From positions 27,215,501 to 27,279,500 of the forward strand of contig NC_061772.1 of NCBI RefSeq assembly GCF_022458985.1: DNA of 64,000 nt, in the 5' to 3' direction. The position numbers were made by a program, and so were the translations under genes. Source of the stretch: Mugil cephalus. Its lineage: Eukaryota; Chordata; Actinopteri; Mugiliformes; Mugilidae. A model generated the notes under the pieces. It had not been told where the DNA came from. It made no database searches and saw nothing but the letters and a program-made list of their open reading frames with translations. This document shows, piece after piece, positions 17,201 to 29,992 of the stretch. Numbering within the stretch: position 1 is the stretch's first letter; every line of letters begins with the position of its first letter.

Positions 17201-20200
17201 TTTTAGCTTTAATTTTGCAAGGTTTGACAGAAATATGTCGATCAGCCACAACATTAAAACCGCACAAAACGTTTTGACATTCGTGCAACTTTTGACTTCA
17301 CGCGACAAAACCTGAAACAGTTTTGTAAAACCGATTTAAAACAAAGTACAAATTTGTTCTGGGACATAAAGTAAAATCAAGAATACACCAATCAGCCATA
17401 ACATTAACACCACTGACAGGAGAAGTAAATAACATCGACCATCTTGTGACAAGTCAGTGTTCTGCTGGGAAACTGTTGGACCTGGCATTCGTTCATGTGG
17501 ATGTTACTTAGACATTTAGCACCCACCTAGAGCCAGACCAGACACCCCCATAGCAATGACACTCCTTGATGGCACCACAGGACCCCCCCAAGAAGACACA
17601 TATCCGTTTTCTGATGAGTCACATGAACCACACTGCTCATTTTATACCCCACCCTTCCAGTTTTTCCCCCTACAAGGATTCCTGTTCTGTTTTAAACTTC
17701 TGTTTCTATATTCAGCTGAAATTAATTGGCACTCGGGACCTAAAAACACTTTGTACTGTTTGGTTTAGCTTCACCTGACTCCGAAGTCAAATTACATTGA
17801 GTGCAAACAGTCGCAGGCGGCGACAAGTTCCCAGGAACTGTCGCGTCCACGTGAAAGATGACAGCGTTTAAACCGCGAGACTCGAACTGGTTCGAGTTCA
17901 TGAGCACGACGAGTGATTTCAGGTTTCCCAGATGTAGCGTTACCACTTGGGCTGCGTTTGTCACCTCAGAGGAGGCGACTCAGACATCCAGATGGTGGAA
18001 CATGTTTTGCCCTCAAGCACAAGGACCCAAAGACCCCACCCATGTCCATTCATGTCCACAGTATTAAGGAGGTGGTCATAACTGGTTTTAACTATCAGAA
18101 CCATAAATTTGCACCACCTTCTGTTTTGAGTATTGGACAAATGAAACTAAAATAATAAACGTTCATTTTTAGTAGTTTGTTGTAATTAAAGCTGAGTGTC
18201 GTCAACCTTTACGTCCATTTCCACTGCTTCTAAATAAAATACTTGTAATTGTCTAAACACATAGTACAGTGACATAATCGTTTCCTGAGAGGTTGCATAA
18301 CTCTAACGTAATTAAGTCCGAGCTTGTGATTCTCGGTGTTGAACGTAACGCTGTCCCACAGTGAACATGCCTCAATGCTTTACTCAGTAAACACAAACAA
18401 CGTGCAGGCTGTGGGATAAAAGCAGAATAATAAGCACCGGCATATATCTGCCCGCCTTGCTAACTATCTTATCGGACCCAGATAAGAGAGTCCCATTGAG
18501 CTCGGACAGAAGCAGATTAGAAATCCCGCCTATCTCTGCGTTTCCATCTTATCTTTATTTCAGGCAGCTGAAGTCGGACTTGATGCGTTTACTGCCGACG
18601 TATGAAAGTCACGACCTGGAGCTAAACGCCGTCCGTGTCTCTGGGAACCAATTAGATTCACGTGTACCTCTTACTTCCTGTTTGTCCAGACAGAATTAAT
18701 GAAGGTTTTTATACCTGGAGAAAAACAAAAAGCTTTATACTAAATTTAACTGTTTTACGTTCGTTCCTACGTCATTTAGATCATTTTTAAAATAATTAAC
18801 TTTATATGTTGGAAGGAAACACTGGAGATAAACGTAACCAAATAACATTCAGACATTGTATTTAATCAGTGTCCATCATTCAGTCTCTGATTAGATGAAG
18901 AGTAATTTAATTACATAACTGGGCAAATAGATGCAGAGAACACAGGGCGTAACATTATGACCACCTTCCTAATATTATGTAGGTCTCCCTTCTGCCTAAA
19001 AACCGGACTCATCAGAGAATGAACATGGGTCTTCTCAGCGTGTCCTGTGGTGCCATTAAGGAGTGTCATTGTTATGAGGTGGGGTTGTCTGGTCTGGTCT
19101 GGTCTAGGTGGGTGCTACATGTCTGAGGAACATCCACACGAATGAATGTAGATCACTGAATTGTCCTGTCAATGGTCATAATGTTGTGGCGTATTCATGG
19201 TTGACCTTGGAGGCGATGCTACGGTCACAGCTTTAATTTGGGCAACATCGTTCTGTCCTTTGTCTCTCATTTTGGACTGAACAGACCCCGACAGACTCTT
19301 AGCAAGTCGCACAAGTCACAACATCACAACCGCCCACGACATCTATTCAACAGCTGTTTTGTCTGTGACTAAGATGAGACGTTAAAGCTAAATCCGCCTC
19401 CATCACGATGAGTAATCCAACTGTCTCATCTACCTACTTTACAAGTTGCTGTTTCACGCTACATGAAGTTACTGCCTTAAAATGTGACTAAGACTAAAAT
19501 AGAGAGGAGACATTAGAGGCTCCGTCATATTACTTTTTATCACAGGGCCTTTCTGTAAACGCACAACTCTCCTCACAGCAGAGAGTTCGACTTTGTCCCA
19601 GGAGGAAAAGCACAGGTGGCCTCGATGCTATAAATAGTGACTCTCGAGTGTCTCCTGCGCCTTCAGAATAACATATGTTCCAACATATGTTGAGACGTGT
19701 CAAAGTGACTCCTGTGGAAAAAGTCGTGTGAATTAAGGAAGGCAGGCGACACAGTTAATCACAATCAGAACACATGTGGATGCAAAATGAACGATTAAAT
19801 AAATACGTCAGGACTCATAACTTCTGAATATTTGTTTTGTTTTGTTTTTTAAGTTTTGGTTTCGGTTTTGTTCGGCTCAAACTGTAAAGAAGACCATTTG
19901 TTAGTTTGATTTTGTGTGCGAGTGGAAATGGAGATGAAAATATGATTTATTTCTGGATTTATTTTTCCTAATACAACCCCTATGATTAGAAAGGTAATGG
20001 TAATGTTCAAGCTTAAAAAACATATAAATTCTCTCTGCGATGGTGTGCCCCACCTCTCATCTAATGACAGCTGGAATATCCTCCAATAATTTAGAGATGG
20101 GAAAACATGATCTGCTCTCTGCTCATTTCTAACTAGGGCTGAATGTTTGAAGCTGAAACGAAAACTTGTAACTAGAGGAGATGTTACAACCAGTGACCAA

Positions 20201-23200
20201 CTGCAGTGTGAAGGCAACTGACTGACATCAGACTTGTAGAAACAGCTGAGATGGTGCCACTCCTCTGTGATAAATCTTAGCTCCTCTGTCTTCTGCAGGA
20301 CAATTTGTGACATAACATCAACACACTTAGAATCTAAAAAAATAGGAGGGAGGAGGTGAACACACGCACTTTTTCCTGTTGTTTTTGACATATGGTCGTA
20401 CTCCCACATTCCTGCGAGGTCAGGTTTAGATTGAGTCCAGATTTGATTTATTTTCCTGCTCATGTTTTAGCTGGGCGTGGGACGACGGCCTGAGGGGGAG
20501 AGGGAGGGGGGGAGGGAGGGAGGGAGGGAGGGGGGTAGTAGGAGTAGGAGTGGGAGTGGGAGTGGGGGTCTCTCATGATGTTGTACCAGGACTGCACGAT
20601 CACGGAGAAGAGAAAACAATAGCAGGACAGGACTGAAGGCGAGGAAGTGGGCAGGAAGGGAGCTCCTCATTACACACACATTCACCGGGGGGGGGGGGTT
20701 TAAAGATCCGCAGAGACATGCACAGCTTAGCACCCTCCAAAACAAGTTTACGTCAATACCTGAGGCTACATAGTTCTTAGACAGTACGCAGAATACGGTA
20801 CTTGTATGTACAAAAATGAATATCACGGTATTTTTATATTTTTTCATGCATAATCACGTGTTCACAACTATTTTCTACTTGTTGAGAGAGGAATTAGTGC
20901 AGCAGACTGACTAAAGATGGACTTTTTTACTGTGACGATGAGTAAATGTTGTAGAATAATCCCACACTGGTAGTAAAACAGGTTTCCATGTTAGAACTGA
21001 CTGCTAATGTGAAAGTCTGGGGACATTTATAGTTCAGAGATTGAAAAAAGAAAAGAAAGAAAGAATTAAATGTTATCAGGATGAAATGAAGAAACAGCAA
21101 CAATTATGATTTAATGTATTTTGACATATTTATTCATATTTAAACATATTTAAACTGCTATGTCTGTGATATTAATAGTAGCACGACCGGCTACCGTAAT
21201 AATTGAAGTCTGCACTCAACATTTTTTTTCTCATTCATAAAAAGGTAAAATTGGGAACTTTTTCCGGGACACCTTTAGTCGGGGGACAGGTCATCCAAAA
21301 CGGGGACTGTCCCGAGAAATCGGGGATGTCTGGTCACCCAAAAAAATAACAAAACAAAACAAAAAAAATAAAAAAACTGTGTCTCGTGGTACAGCGTTCC
21401 GAACGCTGTGTATTAAAATGGTATATTAAAAAATCACATAAAAAAATACCCGTAATTGATACGAACCATTATACCACCCAACCCCATCCACTGACCTGAC
21501 ATAAAACTGAACGAAACTTCTGTAATGTCACCCACAGTCTTTCTGAAGAGCGGTTTTGATCTTGGAAATCCCAGAATCCTTTCTGACTAATTAAAGAATA
21601 GTCATAAGGAGGCAGATGGCAGCTAGCGACCTGAGAGGACGCCCAGTTGTTGCTCAGAACAGCCTCCCGCTGCCGTCCCTTTAAGCCTTGTTATTGTTAT
21701 TTTTAGGCATTTTTAACATCAAGGTCTGTGGTATATTTGGAGCCGACTTTGAGGAACCGCACTGAATGGAACAAACCTTATTTTCTGTAGCTACACTTGT
21801 CAGAATTTCCCTAAATGCCTCGAGGGTCAGCTAAAGCAATGAGCTACATGGGAAGGCGTGAGTCACACAGCAATAAAAGCACCAGTAAAACACTATCGGT
21901 GTATTTGCAAATCAAAAATGTGTTATTCAAAGCAGAGTGACCGTTCACTTGGGACGAACAGAGTGACACCCGCCTCCTTTAACTTATCTCCTCTTCTGCC
22001 TCCAGCTAAGCTCCGCCCCTCAGAAAACATACTGTGAAGGGGTTGTTTTCTGTTTTCTGTCTGTTTTTTACTAGATAATATTTCTTTTTTTATTTTACTT
22101 TAATCTGATCTTATTTCTTTTTACTTGTGTTTTTTTAAAAAGTGTTACTGTGACCAAGTAATTTCCCTCATGGTTCATTAAAGTCTAAGTCTGAGCATGC
22201 GATTTCTAGGTCATTTAGATCTGATGTCTCTAAATTTCTCTAAAATGAAACTCCAACAAACCTTTAACTCCTCTTTAAATGTGGAACCAGTCGATGTTTC
22301 CTCTCCTGTTCCATCTCTTTATATAAATCTCTAGAGGCTAGAGGGGTTTTAGTCTCACTGACCTATCAATTTATGTTTTTTTATCATATCTTATTTTCTG
22401 TCCTGTCACTATTTCTCTTAGAAATCAGAAAGTGCAGTGAAATTTTTATAAACGCCCCAAATTTTATATTTATATATGGATGACACGTGCAGGTTTTCAT
22501 CTGCATTAGTAACCACCTATACGGCCACCGGTGCCCGTGAGAGGAAACACATTCATCTTAATGTGCAGATGCGTTTGTGTTGCCATCAGCTGCTTTTCCT
22601 CATTTTGTTTTTTCACCATCTTTCTCTCAGGGCTGGAGCTGTGTGACCCTCCCCACCGCCTCATGGTTGCCATGGTCAGCGGCGTCTTCGGCGTGTTCGC
22701 TGAGCTGCTGTTGCCGGGCATGGCTGTCCTGTGCCGCGATTGGCCCGTCCTCCAGGCCGTGGCCACTTTGCCGTTGCTTCTGCTGCTTTCCTATTGGTGG
22801 TGAGTCACATCGGATTATTTGGGGGCGCGGGGGGGTCTACGCGTGTCCGTGTACCAGCCTGTTGTTATGGCTTTATTTGATATGCTGTGTTATATAAGCA
22901 GTCTGGAACAAATACTTTTACCAAAGTGATGCAGCTTAACTCATATTTAAACAGATATTTAAATAAATAAAATCCTACCCGGTAAATTCTGTGTTAGTTT
23001 AATTAATCATTAAAAATCTAACTTGCTTCTGCATGAGGGACCTGATTAACGAGGCCACACAAAGCAGTTATCACTCCCACAGACGCTCCTAATTAACAAC
23101 ATTCACAAGTAGGAGCTTCACAAGAAGCCTGAGAAGTCTGTTGGTTTTCTAGTTCATTTTGATCACGAGGAACCTAAAGAATGAATTGAACGTACTGGGC

Positions 23201-26200
23201 GTCATTGGTTTTCGTGCATTGATTCCCCCTCTCTGTCGACATTAAAAGGAATGCACGAGTCTTTTTTTATCTCTCCGAGACGTGATAACAGTGGCTTGTT
23301 TTCCTCAGCTGTGCGTCAGTGTTTCCCGAGTCTCCTCGCTGGCTGCTCGCCACGGAGCAGATTCCTCAGGTGAAGAGGAGCCTCCAGGAATTCTCCACCA
23401 GAAATGGTGTTTGTCTGCAAGATGATCTCTACCCCGGTGAAACCCTGCTGTCAGGTACACAACTGACACACACAGAAACAAACTGCAGTGATGAAACTCT
23501 TTCATAAGAAAATAAAATAAAAAATAACGGTAAAAATCCTATACTGTTTTTAATCAATAAGACAACGTAACAAATCAAACAAATATCATCATAACATTCA
23601 AATATTTTTATTGTAAAGCAACAGTAGATCAGTAATATAATGTTTCTTGGCATAAAGATCACCTCATTTCCCTTATAACCAACACATTGTAAACACATTG
23701 AAAAATACTTAAACAATATCTGTGGAAACATACAGTACTTATCAAGTTACATAACATTATGTAGTTTGTGATCAGGAAATATTTCATATGTAAAAGTCTT
23801 GATGTCATCAGAACACTTTCTTATTAGATTGTTAAACTTAGGCTAATTATCTTTTTTTTTTTAATTATTATTATTATTATTGATTACACCAATCAGCCAC
23901 AACATTATGACCACCGTTATAATATTGTGTAGGTCTCCTCTTGTCCCCCCAAAACAGTGGTGACTCATCAGAGAATAGACATGGACCTTCTGAGGGTGTC
24001 CTGTGGTGTCTGGAGACAGGATGTTGTTAGTTGAGGGGGGGTCTTTGGGCCCCAGAGTTGAGGGGAGAGGGGCCTCTGTGGATCATCCCACGGGTGCTAA
24101 ATGACTAAGTAACATCCACATGAATGAACATTGAGGAGAACATTGAATTGTCACAAAATGATTTTTACTTCTCCTGTCAGTGGTCATAATGTTGTGGCTG
24201 ATCGGTGTATACTGCTTGATCTGTAAAATGTGAAGCATCTTCATCCAACTAGCCAAACCGAAAGACACTCACTTCAGTTCCTTTGTTAATTAAATCTTAG
24301 TATATATTCTTTGTATATTTTACATATTTTGTCTCTTATTTCTTTCTTAACATTAACAGAACAAAAACATGACTTTTCTTCTTCTTCTCTGTTTTTTTAT
24401 TTGGATTCTACTTTCATTGTCATGATTCCACACAGGAAACAGATTCGAACTCTTTCGTTGACATCCTGCGTGTTTTTTGTTTCTGTTTGTAGACATAGAT
24501 TCTGCCTACATAGAAGACTGTGGCCCGAGTTACTACTCGGTTCTGGAGCTGCGTCGGACTCGTGTCATCTGGAAGAACTGCCTCATCCTCAGCTTCACCC
24601 TGTGAGTTTTAACCCTCCGCAAACATCCTGCCCCCTCGCTGACATTTCCATCTCATGGCTAAAAGTGAAACTCTGTGTGTCCTCCAGGTTCATTGGAACA
24701 GGAATCCAGTACTGCTTCACCAGAAACCTGCACCATTACTCCACCAACTTCTACTTCAGCTACTTCCTGCGGGTGGTGATGGGAGCCGTGGCCTGCGTCT
24801 TCATCTGCCTGTCGGTCAATCACTTCGGTCGGCGCGGGATGCTGCTGCTCTCCGCCATCATCACCGGGCTGTCGTCGCTGCTGCTGCTGGCCCTCACTCA
24901 GTGTACGTTACAGCATTTTTTTTTGAATGTTACTTGATATGATACGATGTTATTTGAATATTGGACATTCAGAATGTCTACAGGTTCTGATCATCAGCAA
25001 TAATAAATCTGTAATGGAATAAATCTCAGCAGTTGACTGTAGCCGAGCAAAACTGTATAAAGATTAGATGGAAAAACACAGCATCACTCTCTGATATTTA
25101 CAGGGTTCCTACGCAAGTATGGAAAAGTATAGAATCTGATTTTATAAATTTCCAGGTTCTGGAAAAGTATGGAAAATGAAAACTAGTGTGTGGAAAAAAA
25201 ATATACATGTTTTACAAGACAGTTACCACTGTTCAGTTTTCTAAAACATAAAATTACAAATATCTAAAAAAAAAAAATAGAAATTCATCTGTTTGTTTTT
25301 TTGTTTGTTTTTAAACGCTTGGCAGCACAGTTAAAATGTTTGTGTGAGAGCACACAGTGAACTATATAGATGGTCATTAATGGATGATTCATGTGCAACT
25401 TACAGTAAAGAAAAACACCTGCACTGAATTAATCTGGGTTTGGTCTTGAGCTACATTACGTACCTTTAATCTTCTGGAAATGATTTGTTGACATAACCAT
25501 ATATATATTCAGTATAATGAAAAGATTAATTCCATAATTTATTTGCATGATACACAACTATTTACTCAAATGCCATACATTTTATTTTATTTATTTATTT
25601 TTACCAAGAAGTCTGGAAAAAGTATGGAATTGCACAAGGATCAATAAGCTAACTATGAAGCTAAATCTAAGTCTATTTTAAGTACTTTCTAGTTACTGTT
25701 TTGCACAAAATGAGGTTAATGCCTTTCAGCAAATCCTTCTTGCATTTAAGTGCAAAGTCAAACAAATGCAGTAAAACATTCAAGTCTGAAGCCTGAAATT
25801 AATGTTTAAGATCTGAAAGGTTATTTCGCTTCAAAATGCGTTCACCATTAATGGTTTTACATCATTATATTTGTAATTGAAACATCTCAAGAATAGTTTA
25901 TGAGTTCTCTTCTCTCTGATGCGCTGGCAGAAAAATTATCTCAGGAGTATGTGTTCAACCATCGTACTACTTTTAAAACTTCTGTGTTTATTGCACTTTA
26001 ATTTATCTGATTTAAGTTTCAGATAATACATTTTCAGTTTTGGGCAAAAGACGACCTACAAACTCGCTGCCAAAACTAATGTTGTTAGTGGCAGATTGAC
26101 TAAATGTAATAATTTAATTTAATTAATTATGAAATATTAAAAAAAAGACCAAAATGTGACTAAGACTAATGAGCATAGACTCAGACAAAGATTAAGACTC

Positions 26201-27889
26201 AGAATCTTTTGGTCATTAATTTTAATCAAGTTCTTTCCATGCATTAAAAATGCCTAATATAAGATAACATTATTGTCAATATCTATATTCATTTTTAAAA
26301 ACAAAAAGCAGTGTTCAGTAAATAAATGGATATGCTTATAAATAATATTATTCACATCAGTGTGTGAAGTTCTTATTTGTGCCCAGTTAATGACAGTTAT
26401 CTTCCATGTGTGTTTCAGATCTTCAAGGCGGCCTGGTGTTGGTGCTCTCAATCGTAGGTTTGCTCTTCTCTCAGGCTCTCGCTATGCTCAGCGTCTTCTT
26501 CGCCTGTGAGGTGATGCCGACTGTAGTCCGGTAAGTGTCTCTGTTCTTTTTCTCTATTTTAACAAATAAATAATTTAGCCTTTTTTTTCTATGAAGTTTT
26601 ACTTCTGTCTTTTCTTAAATTAAAAAAAAAAAAACTTTTCACAATACATGTTTACATTTTTACCACTGTTGCTACAATATATAGTTATATAATTAGTGTT
26701 GTAACTTTAGCTTGAAAATATATATAATAAATACTTGTGTTTTTATGCACTTTTGTTTAATGAGGTTATGCACTGACGTCACTGCCGTCTGCGGCCACGC
26801 CCCCTTGTGTGGGAAATACATGGTGGCATGTATCAGTAAATACAGCGAGACTGGGAAAAGTGTAGATTATCAGATCAAATTAAGAACATTTCGACTCGAC
26901 AATGATTCATACGAACTAGTGTGGATTTGGAAAAGAAGATTAGTCTCAGCTTCAGTTAGTTTTTGGTTATTTCAGTTCTGATAAATGTAGCGAAATTACC
27001 GAGAAGCAACGTTAGCCGTAAAATACTGTAGCGTCTGACCGGACGTTAAAAAGATGACGAGAAGTGATCAAAAATATTCCGTTTATTGTTATTTACTGTT
27101 GGAATTGAAATAGTTACTGTCGGTTACGATAGCAACTACGCCATGATCCATTTACTTCTCCTTTCTTTGGCTGATATCTGTAAAAAATATATCTCTGACT
27201 GCTTTTAAAATCGTTCAGTCAGTCGCACAACAGCTTTTTTTTTCAAATTAATTTGACAATTTAGTCGCTATTAAAGCCTGTGATTCAAACTAAATGTTCA
27301 ACTCTCACTTTTTGCCACTCAGCGGCCGTAACCATGGAGACTTCCGCTTGCTGTGACGTCACATGCATACCCTGTGTAATGATAATAAAGGTTATTCTAT
27401 TCTGTTCTATTCAAACGTCTCTTTCCTGCCCTCTCTGTCTCTTCCAGAGGTGGATGCCTCGGCCTGGTGCTGGCGTCCGGCTGCATCGGCATGGCCGCCT
27501 CCTCCCTGATGGAGCTCCAGAACAACAGCGGCTACTTCCTCCACCACGTCATCTTCGCCTCCTTCGCCGTCCTGTCCGTCCTGTCCATCATGCTGCTGCC
27601 CGAGAGCAAGCGCAAGCCGCTCCCGGACTCCATGAAGGACGGCGAGTGCCAGCGGCGGCCGCCCCTCTTCCTGTCCCGGCCCGACAGAGACAACCTGCCC
27701 CTGCTGTGCACGCGGCCGCCGCTGTCCGAGTACAACCCCGACAACTACTCCCGCCTGGTCTCCGCCACCAGGAAGATGTTGACTAAAGATAACCTGCCGT
27801 ATAGGATCGCCGTGCCAACCCACCCCCCTCTGCTGTCAGAAAATGAAACGCAGGAACGTGAGGATGAGATGCGGAGGGAGACATCCTAA
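11205..27889 (+). CDS. slc22a31: SLC22A31-type solute carrier (MFS, SLC22 family), 628 aa
   Basis: This is a membrane transporter of the SLC22 group (major facilitator superfamily); SLC22A31 has no firmly known substrate and groups with the orphan SLC22A17/23. Exons: 11205-11639, 16450-16553, 16666-16820, 22631-22799, 23309-23454, 24493-24601, 24688-24902, 26419-26530 and 27448-27889, with all phases joining. Residues 25-32 (HVGGYGRY) are the SLC22 N-terminal motif and TM1 is about 34-57. A large extracellular loop follows, with N-glycosylation sequons at N81, N89 and N111 and several Cys. The TM2-3 loop motif is CDWLGRRR (178-185), the central loop has VFPESPRWLL (292-301), the second-half loop has NHFGRRG, and ACEVMPTVVRGGCLG precedes TM11. 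The last helix ends in PESKRKPLPDSMKDGE, then an unusually long tail of about 100 residues. M16 is an alternative start. The assignment to A31 rests on its place beside ANKRD11. Confidence 0.88.
13893..14178. mobile_element. hAT-like non-autonomous element
   Basis: The left end (CAGGG...GTGTTCAACAGGGGGTCC) and right end (GGGGTCCTTGG...AATGTTGAAGACCCCTG) are imperfect inverted copies beginning CAGGG. This terminal style is known from hAT elements. A related left end (AGGTCTTCAACGTTTTTCAG) lies at 59308-59327. No target duplication was identified. Confidence 0.5.
14556..14860. repeat. Dispersed repeat, copy 1 (pair with 29541-29800)
   Basis: This block and the one at 29541-29800 are in the same orientation and share TGTTCTCT.CTCCAGAAATGT followed by CTGGTCA.GCAAC, and other blocks over about 200 bases. 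The divergence suggests an old transposon-derived repeat. The family was not recognised. Confidence 0.55.
15737..16043. mobile_element. Inverted-repeat transposon, family A, copy 2 (reverse orientation)
   Basis: The ends CTGATCATCCACAACATTAT and ATAATGTTATGGCTGATCAG bracket about 305 bases. The inner sequence (AAGGTGTTGACCTG, CTAGATCCCAAACTGATCAA) is the reverse complement of parts of copies at 10001 and 59870. Confidence 0.75.
17228..17272. mobile_element. Family A transposon, single terminal fragment
   Basis: CGATCAGCCACAACATTAAA matches the family A terminus; no matching second end lies nearby. Confidence 0.55.
17383..17620. mobile_element. Family A transposon, copy 3 (reverse orientation, truncated)
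   Basis: It begins with CCAATCAGCCATAACATTAA and carries the internal AGTAAATAACATCGACCATC, GTTACTTAGACATTTAGCAC and TCTGATGAGTCAC blocks of the family. The far terminus is missing. Confidence 0.65.
18945..19197. mobile_element. Family A transposon, copy 4
   Basis: GTAACATTATGACCACCTTC at the left and GGTCATAATGTTGTGGCGTA at the right bracket the usual interior (TAATATTATGTAGGTCTCCC, GACTCATCAGAGAATGAACA, GGTCTAGGTGGGTGCTACAT). Confidence 0.7.
20493..20536. repeat. G-rich (GGGA)n tract with G-quadruplex potential
   Basis: Tandem GGGAGGGAGGG units end in a G6 run. Imperfect GGAGTG units continue to about 20568. Confidence 0.75.
23455..24492 (+). other. slc22a31: SLC22A31 intron 5
   Basis: AT-rich, no exon recognised. 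It contains the family A element at 23884-24211. Confidence 0.6.
23884..24211. mobile_element. Inverted-repeat transposon, family A, copy 5 (clean ends)
   Basis: ACACCAATCAGCCACAACAT at the left pairs with ATGTTGTGGCTGATCGGTGT at the right, giving inverted repeats of about 30 bases with few mismatches. The 330-base element has no coding capacity. Confidence 0.8.
24903..26418 (+). other. slc22a31: SLC22A31 intron 7 with a degenerate repeat
   Basis: About 25101-25635 shows a repeated GTATGGAAAAGTAT / AAGTATGGAA motif at both ends (starting CAGGGTTCCTACGC), suggesting an old non-autonomous DNA transposon. The rest is AT-rich with nothing recognised. Confidence 0.4.
26769..27367. mobile_element. 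Transposon with CRE-palindrome ends, copy 1
   Basis: The left end TGCACTGACGTCACTGC and right end GCTGTGACGTCACATGCA are near inverse copies, each holding the palindrome TGACGTCA or its TGACGTCAC extension. The interior shares long blocks in reverse with 46133-46493 (for example GGTGGCATGTATCAGTAAAT and ACCATGGAGACTTC). It sits in SLC22A31 intron 8. No transposase. Confidence 0.7.
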
Positions 27890-29420
27890 CATACCCCCCC
27901 TCCGCTCCTCTGTACAGACTTGGATTATCCCACCTCCTCCTACACATACCTCCTTCATAACATCCTTCATACAGAAGTTTTCCCTTAGTAACTGTCCATA
28001 ACTCAACTGAAGAGAACTGACCTCAGCTGGGATGTGATGCACTTTAGAGCTGACGGCTCCATCTACTGTACAGGGGCGTTAACCCGCGTGGATTCAGGTA
28101 AAAGCCCCAGAGAACGGTGGTCTTCTTTAGCTTAACTTCGTTCTTTCTTCTCATTTCTCCTCATTCAAACCTGCGTGAAGGCTAAAGAAGTTCCTGCTGA
28201 ACGAAAACATGGTGTTGTGTGGCGCATATCTTTTGAAAGGGACGGTCAGCTTCACCAGAGGAGCTCTCGTTAGTCAGTCAGTCAGTCTGCTGATCACATG
28301 AGCAGCAGCACATTGTTCGTTTATCAGCAGCGCGAGGAATTTTCTTTGCGTCGTCGCGGAGTCTGATTCACCAGCTGTGTGTCGGTGCTGATAGGAGCCC
28401 GGGGATCACTAGGAACGCACAAAACAAGGTTCAAAAGTGTTTTTTGTGAAGCACACGAGAGGGCGCTACATGATGCACCAGTCACTGAATATCATTCTTT
28501 AATTGTTAAAGCTAACATATAGGAAAAAACACACATGCATCTCTATTCATGTGAAAGAGATTGCATGAGTCCTTTATTTCCATCTCCTGTGCCACTAACC
28601 ACTTATTCACTTACTAATATTTAGTGTGACGCGACCTGTGAAAAAGAAAATAATACAACTAAAAGATGGTGAATTCTGTCCAGTCGATTATTAGTGTTGT
28701 TTAAATTCAGTTTTCCTTTCATTTGTGGAGTCCCACTACTGTGGTTTCAATGCTTGAATGCTTTAGACCAACCTTAACTGAAGGGCATTAAATACATCTT
28801 TTTTTTTAATTCTTTTTTATTATTTAATGTTTCTTTATTTCCCATAAAGCCTCTAAATACTGAATCCTTCTACACTGTTACTGGAATAATATTGTGATTT
28901 CTGTGTGAAAATGTGACTTCAGCCTTCAAGTGGTGACACTGTGTAATGGTTTACTGTTTATATGTTGCAAACAAAAGTGTTTATGTGTTAATCAGAGGTC
29001 AAACCGTATGTTGTATTCATGTTTTTTTTGTTGTTTTTTTTTGAACGTCTATGTGTTTGTCTCTCGGTATGATTCAATTCACCAATCTAAATTAAATATA
29101 TTTAGTTGTATAGCAATTCAAAACATTCAAATCAGCTGTTTTTTGGAGTGTGTAATGCCTTGTTCTGAACACTAGGTGGTACCATTTCCATACAAATGCT
29201 CCCCTGTGACAAACCAGCCACACTGTTTTCAAGGGAGACGTGTTTTCAGATGTGAATGCAGCTTTCTCTGTTATTAGTTCCTTTATTCAAGCATTGAGAA
29301 CAAACTCTGTCGTAGAATGCGTCAACATTCTGCCTCTTGTCACAGTTTTTGTTGGGATATAACAGCAAAACGAGTTGAAACTCTGACTCAGGTTTTAATA
29401 AACTGAACTTGTACATGATC
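27890..29420 (+). other. slc22a31: SLC22A31 3' UTR (predicted)
   Basis: No coding frame is present. The stretch ends with AATAAA at 29397-29402, followed by a T/GT-rich stretch (29427-29455), which fits a transcript end about 1.5 kb after the stop codon. Confidence 0.6.
29397..29402 (+). terminator. slc22a31: Poly(A) signal of SLC22A31
   Basis: AATAAA is followed by TGTGCCATGTGTCTTTGCTG, a GT-rich downstream element. Confidence 0.6.
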
Positions 29421-29540
29421 ATTATTGTGCCATGTGTCTTTGCTGTTATGTTTATTTATATCACAAGTCCCGATCTGATCTTAGATAAAAAAAAAAAGGC
29501 TTTTCTTATCTTGCTTATTCTCCTAGATCTTGTGCGCATC

Positions 29541-29800
29541 GTACGACTGGATTCGTTCCAATAAATATTTCTGTCAGAGTTAATGTAGCGTGGAGAGGTT
29601 GAGCTTGTACATTATGTTCTCTACTCCAGAAATGTGCTGGTCATGCAACTCTATAAACTCCATAAACCCTCTCTGGAATCGTTTTCACGTTGTCGCAGTG
29701 TCCAGGAAACTTTTCTTTAACGCATTTTTTATTTTTGATGATTCAAGGTGTTGAATGACGATCTAACGATACCGCCTGGCTCCACATTACATAATTATAA
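29541..29800. repeat. Dispersed repeat, copy 2 (pair with 14556-14860)
   Basis: Shared blocks with the intron 1 copy include GTTCTCTACTCCAGAAATGT and CTGGTCATGCAAC. It starts about 140 bases after the SLC22A31 poly(A) signal. Confidence 0.55.
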
Positions 29801-29992
29801 TACAAATGTCAGTAAATTCCAACAATAACAATGAGAGATTTAGAACAGATTTATATAGCACCTTTTATGACACCCAATTATGCTTTACAAGAACAGAGAA
29901 GACAAATAAGAAAAAAGACAGCACAGGGTGAGCGAACGGAGTGAGTTTAAAAAAAACAAAAAAAAACTGGATGACTACGGGTCAAAAGTACA

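Larger units (their letters stand above)
16821..22630 (+). other. slc22a31: SLC22A31 intron 3 (5.8 kb)
   Basis: No exon was recognised. The intron holds family A fragments (17228-17272, 17383-17620, 18945-19197), a G-rich simple repeat (20493-20536) and a patch near 21260-21345 (GGGACTGTCCCGAG, GGGATGTCTGGTCACCC) that resembles the end of a non-autonomous DNA transposon. Confidence 0.6.

Noticed and set aside
20467-20847. 126-residue minus-strand open frame
   Set aside because: Its C-terminal part is the Pro/Ser/Leu translation of the GGGA tract; no family features.
24311-24937. 208-residue frame seeming to be one exon
   Set aside because: It runs through an intron and only its last part matches SLC22A31; the correct exons 24493-24601 and 24688-24902 use GT/AG borders.
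27407-27823. 138-residue minus-strand open frame
   Set aside because: It is the shadow of the GC-rich last exon of SLC22A31.
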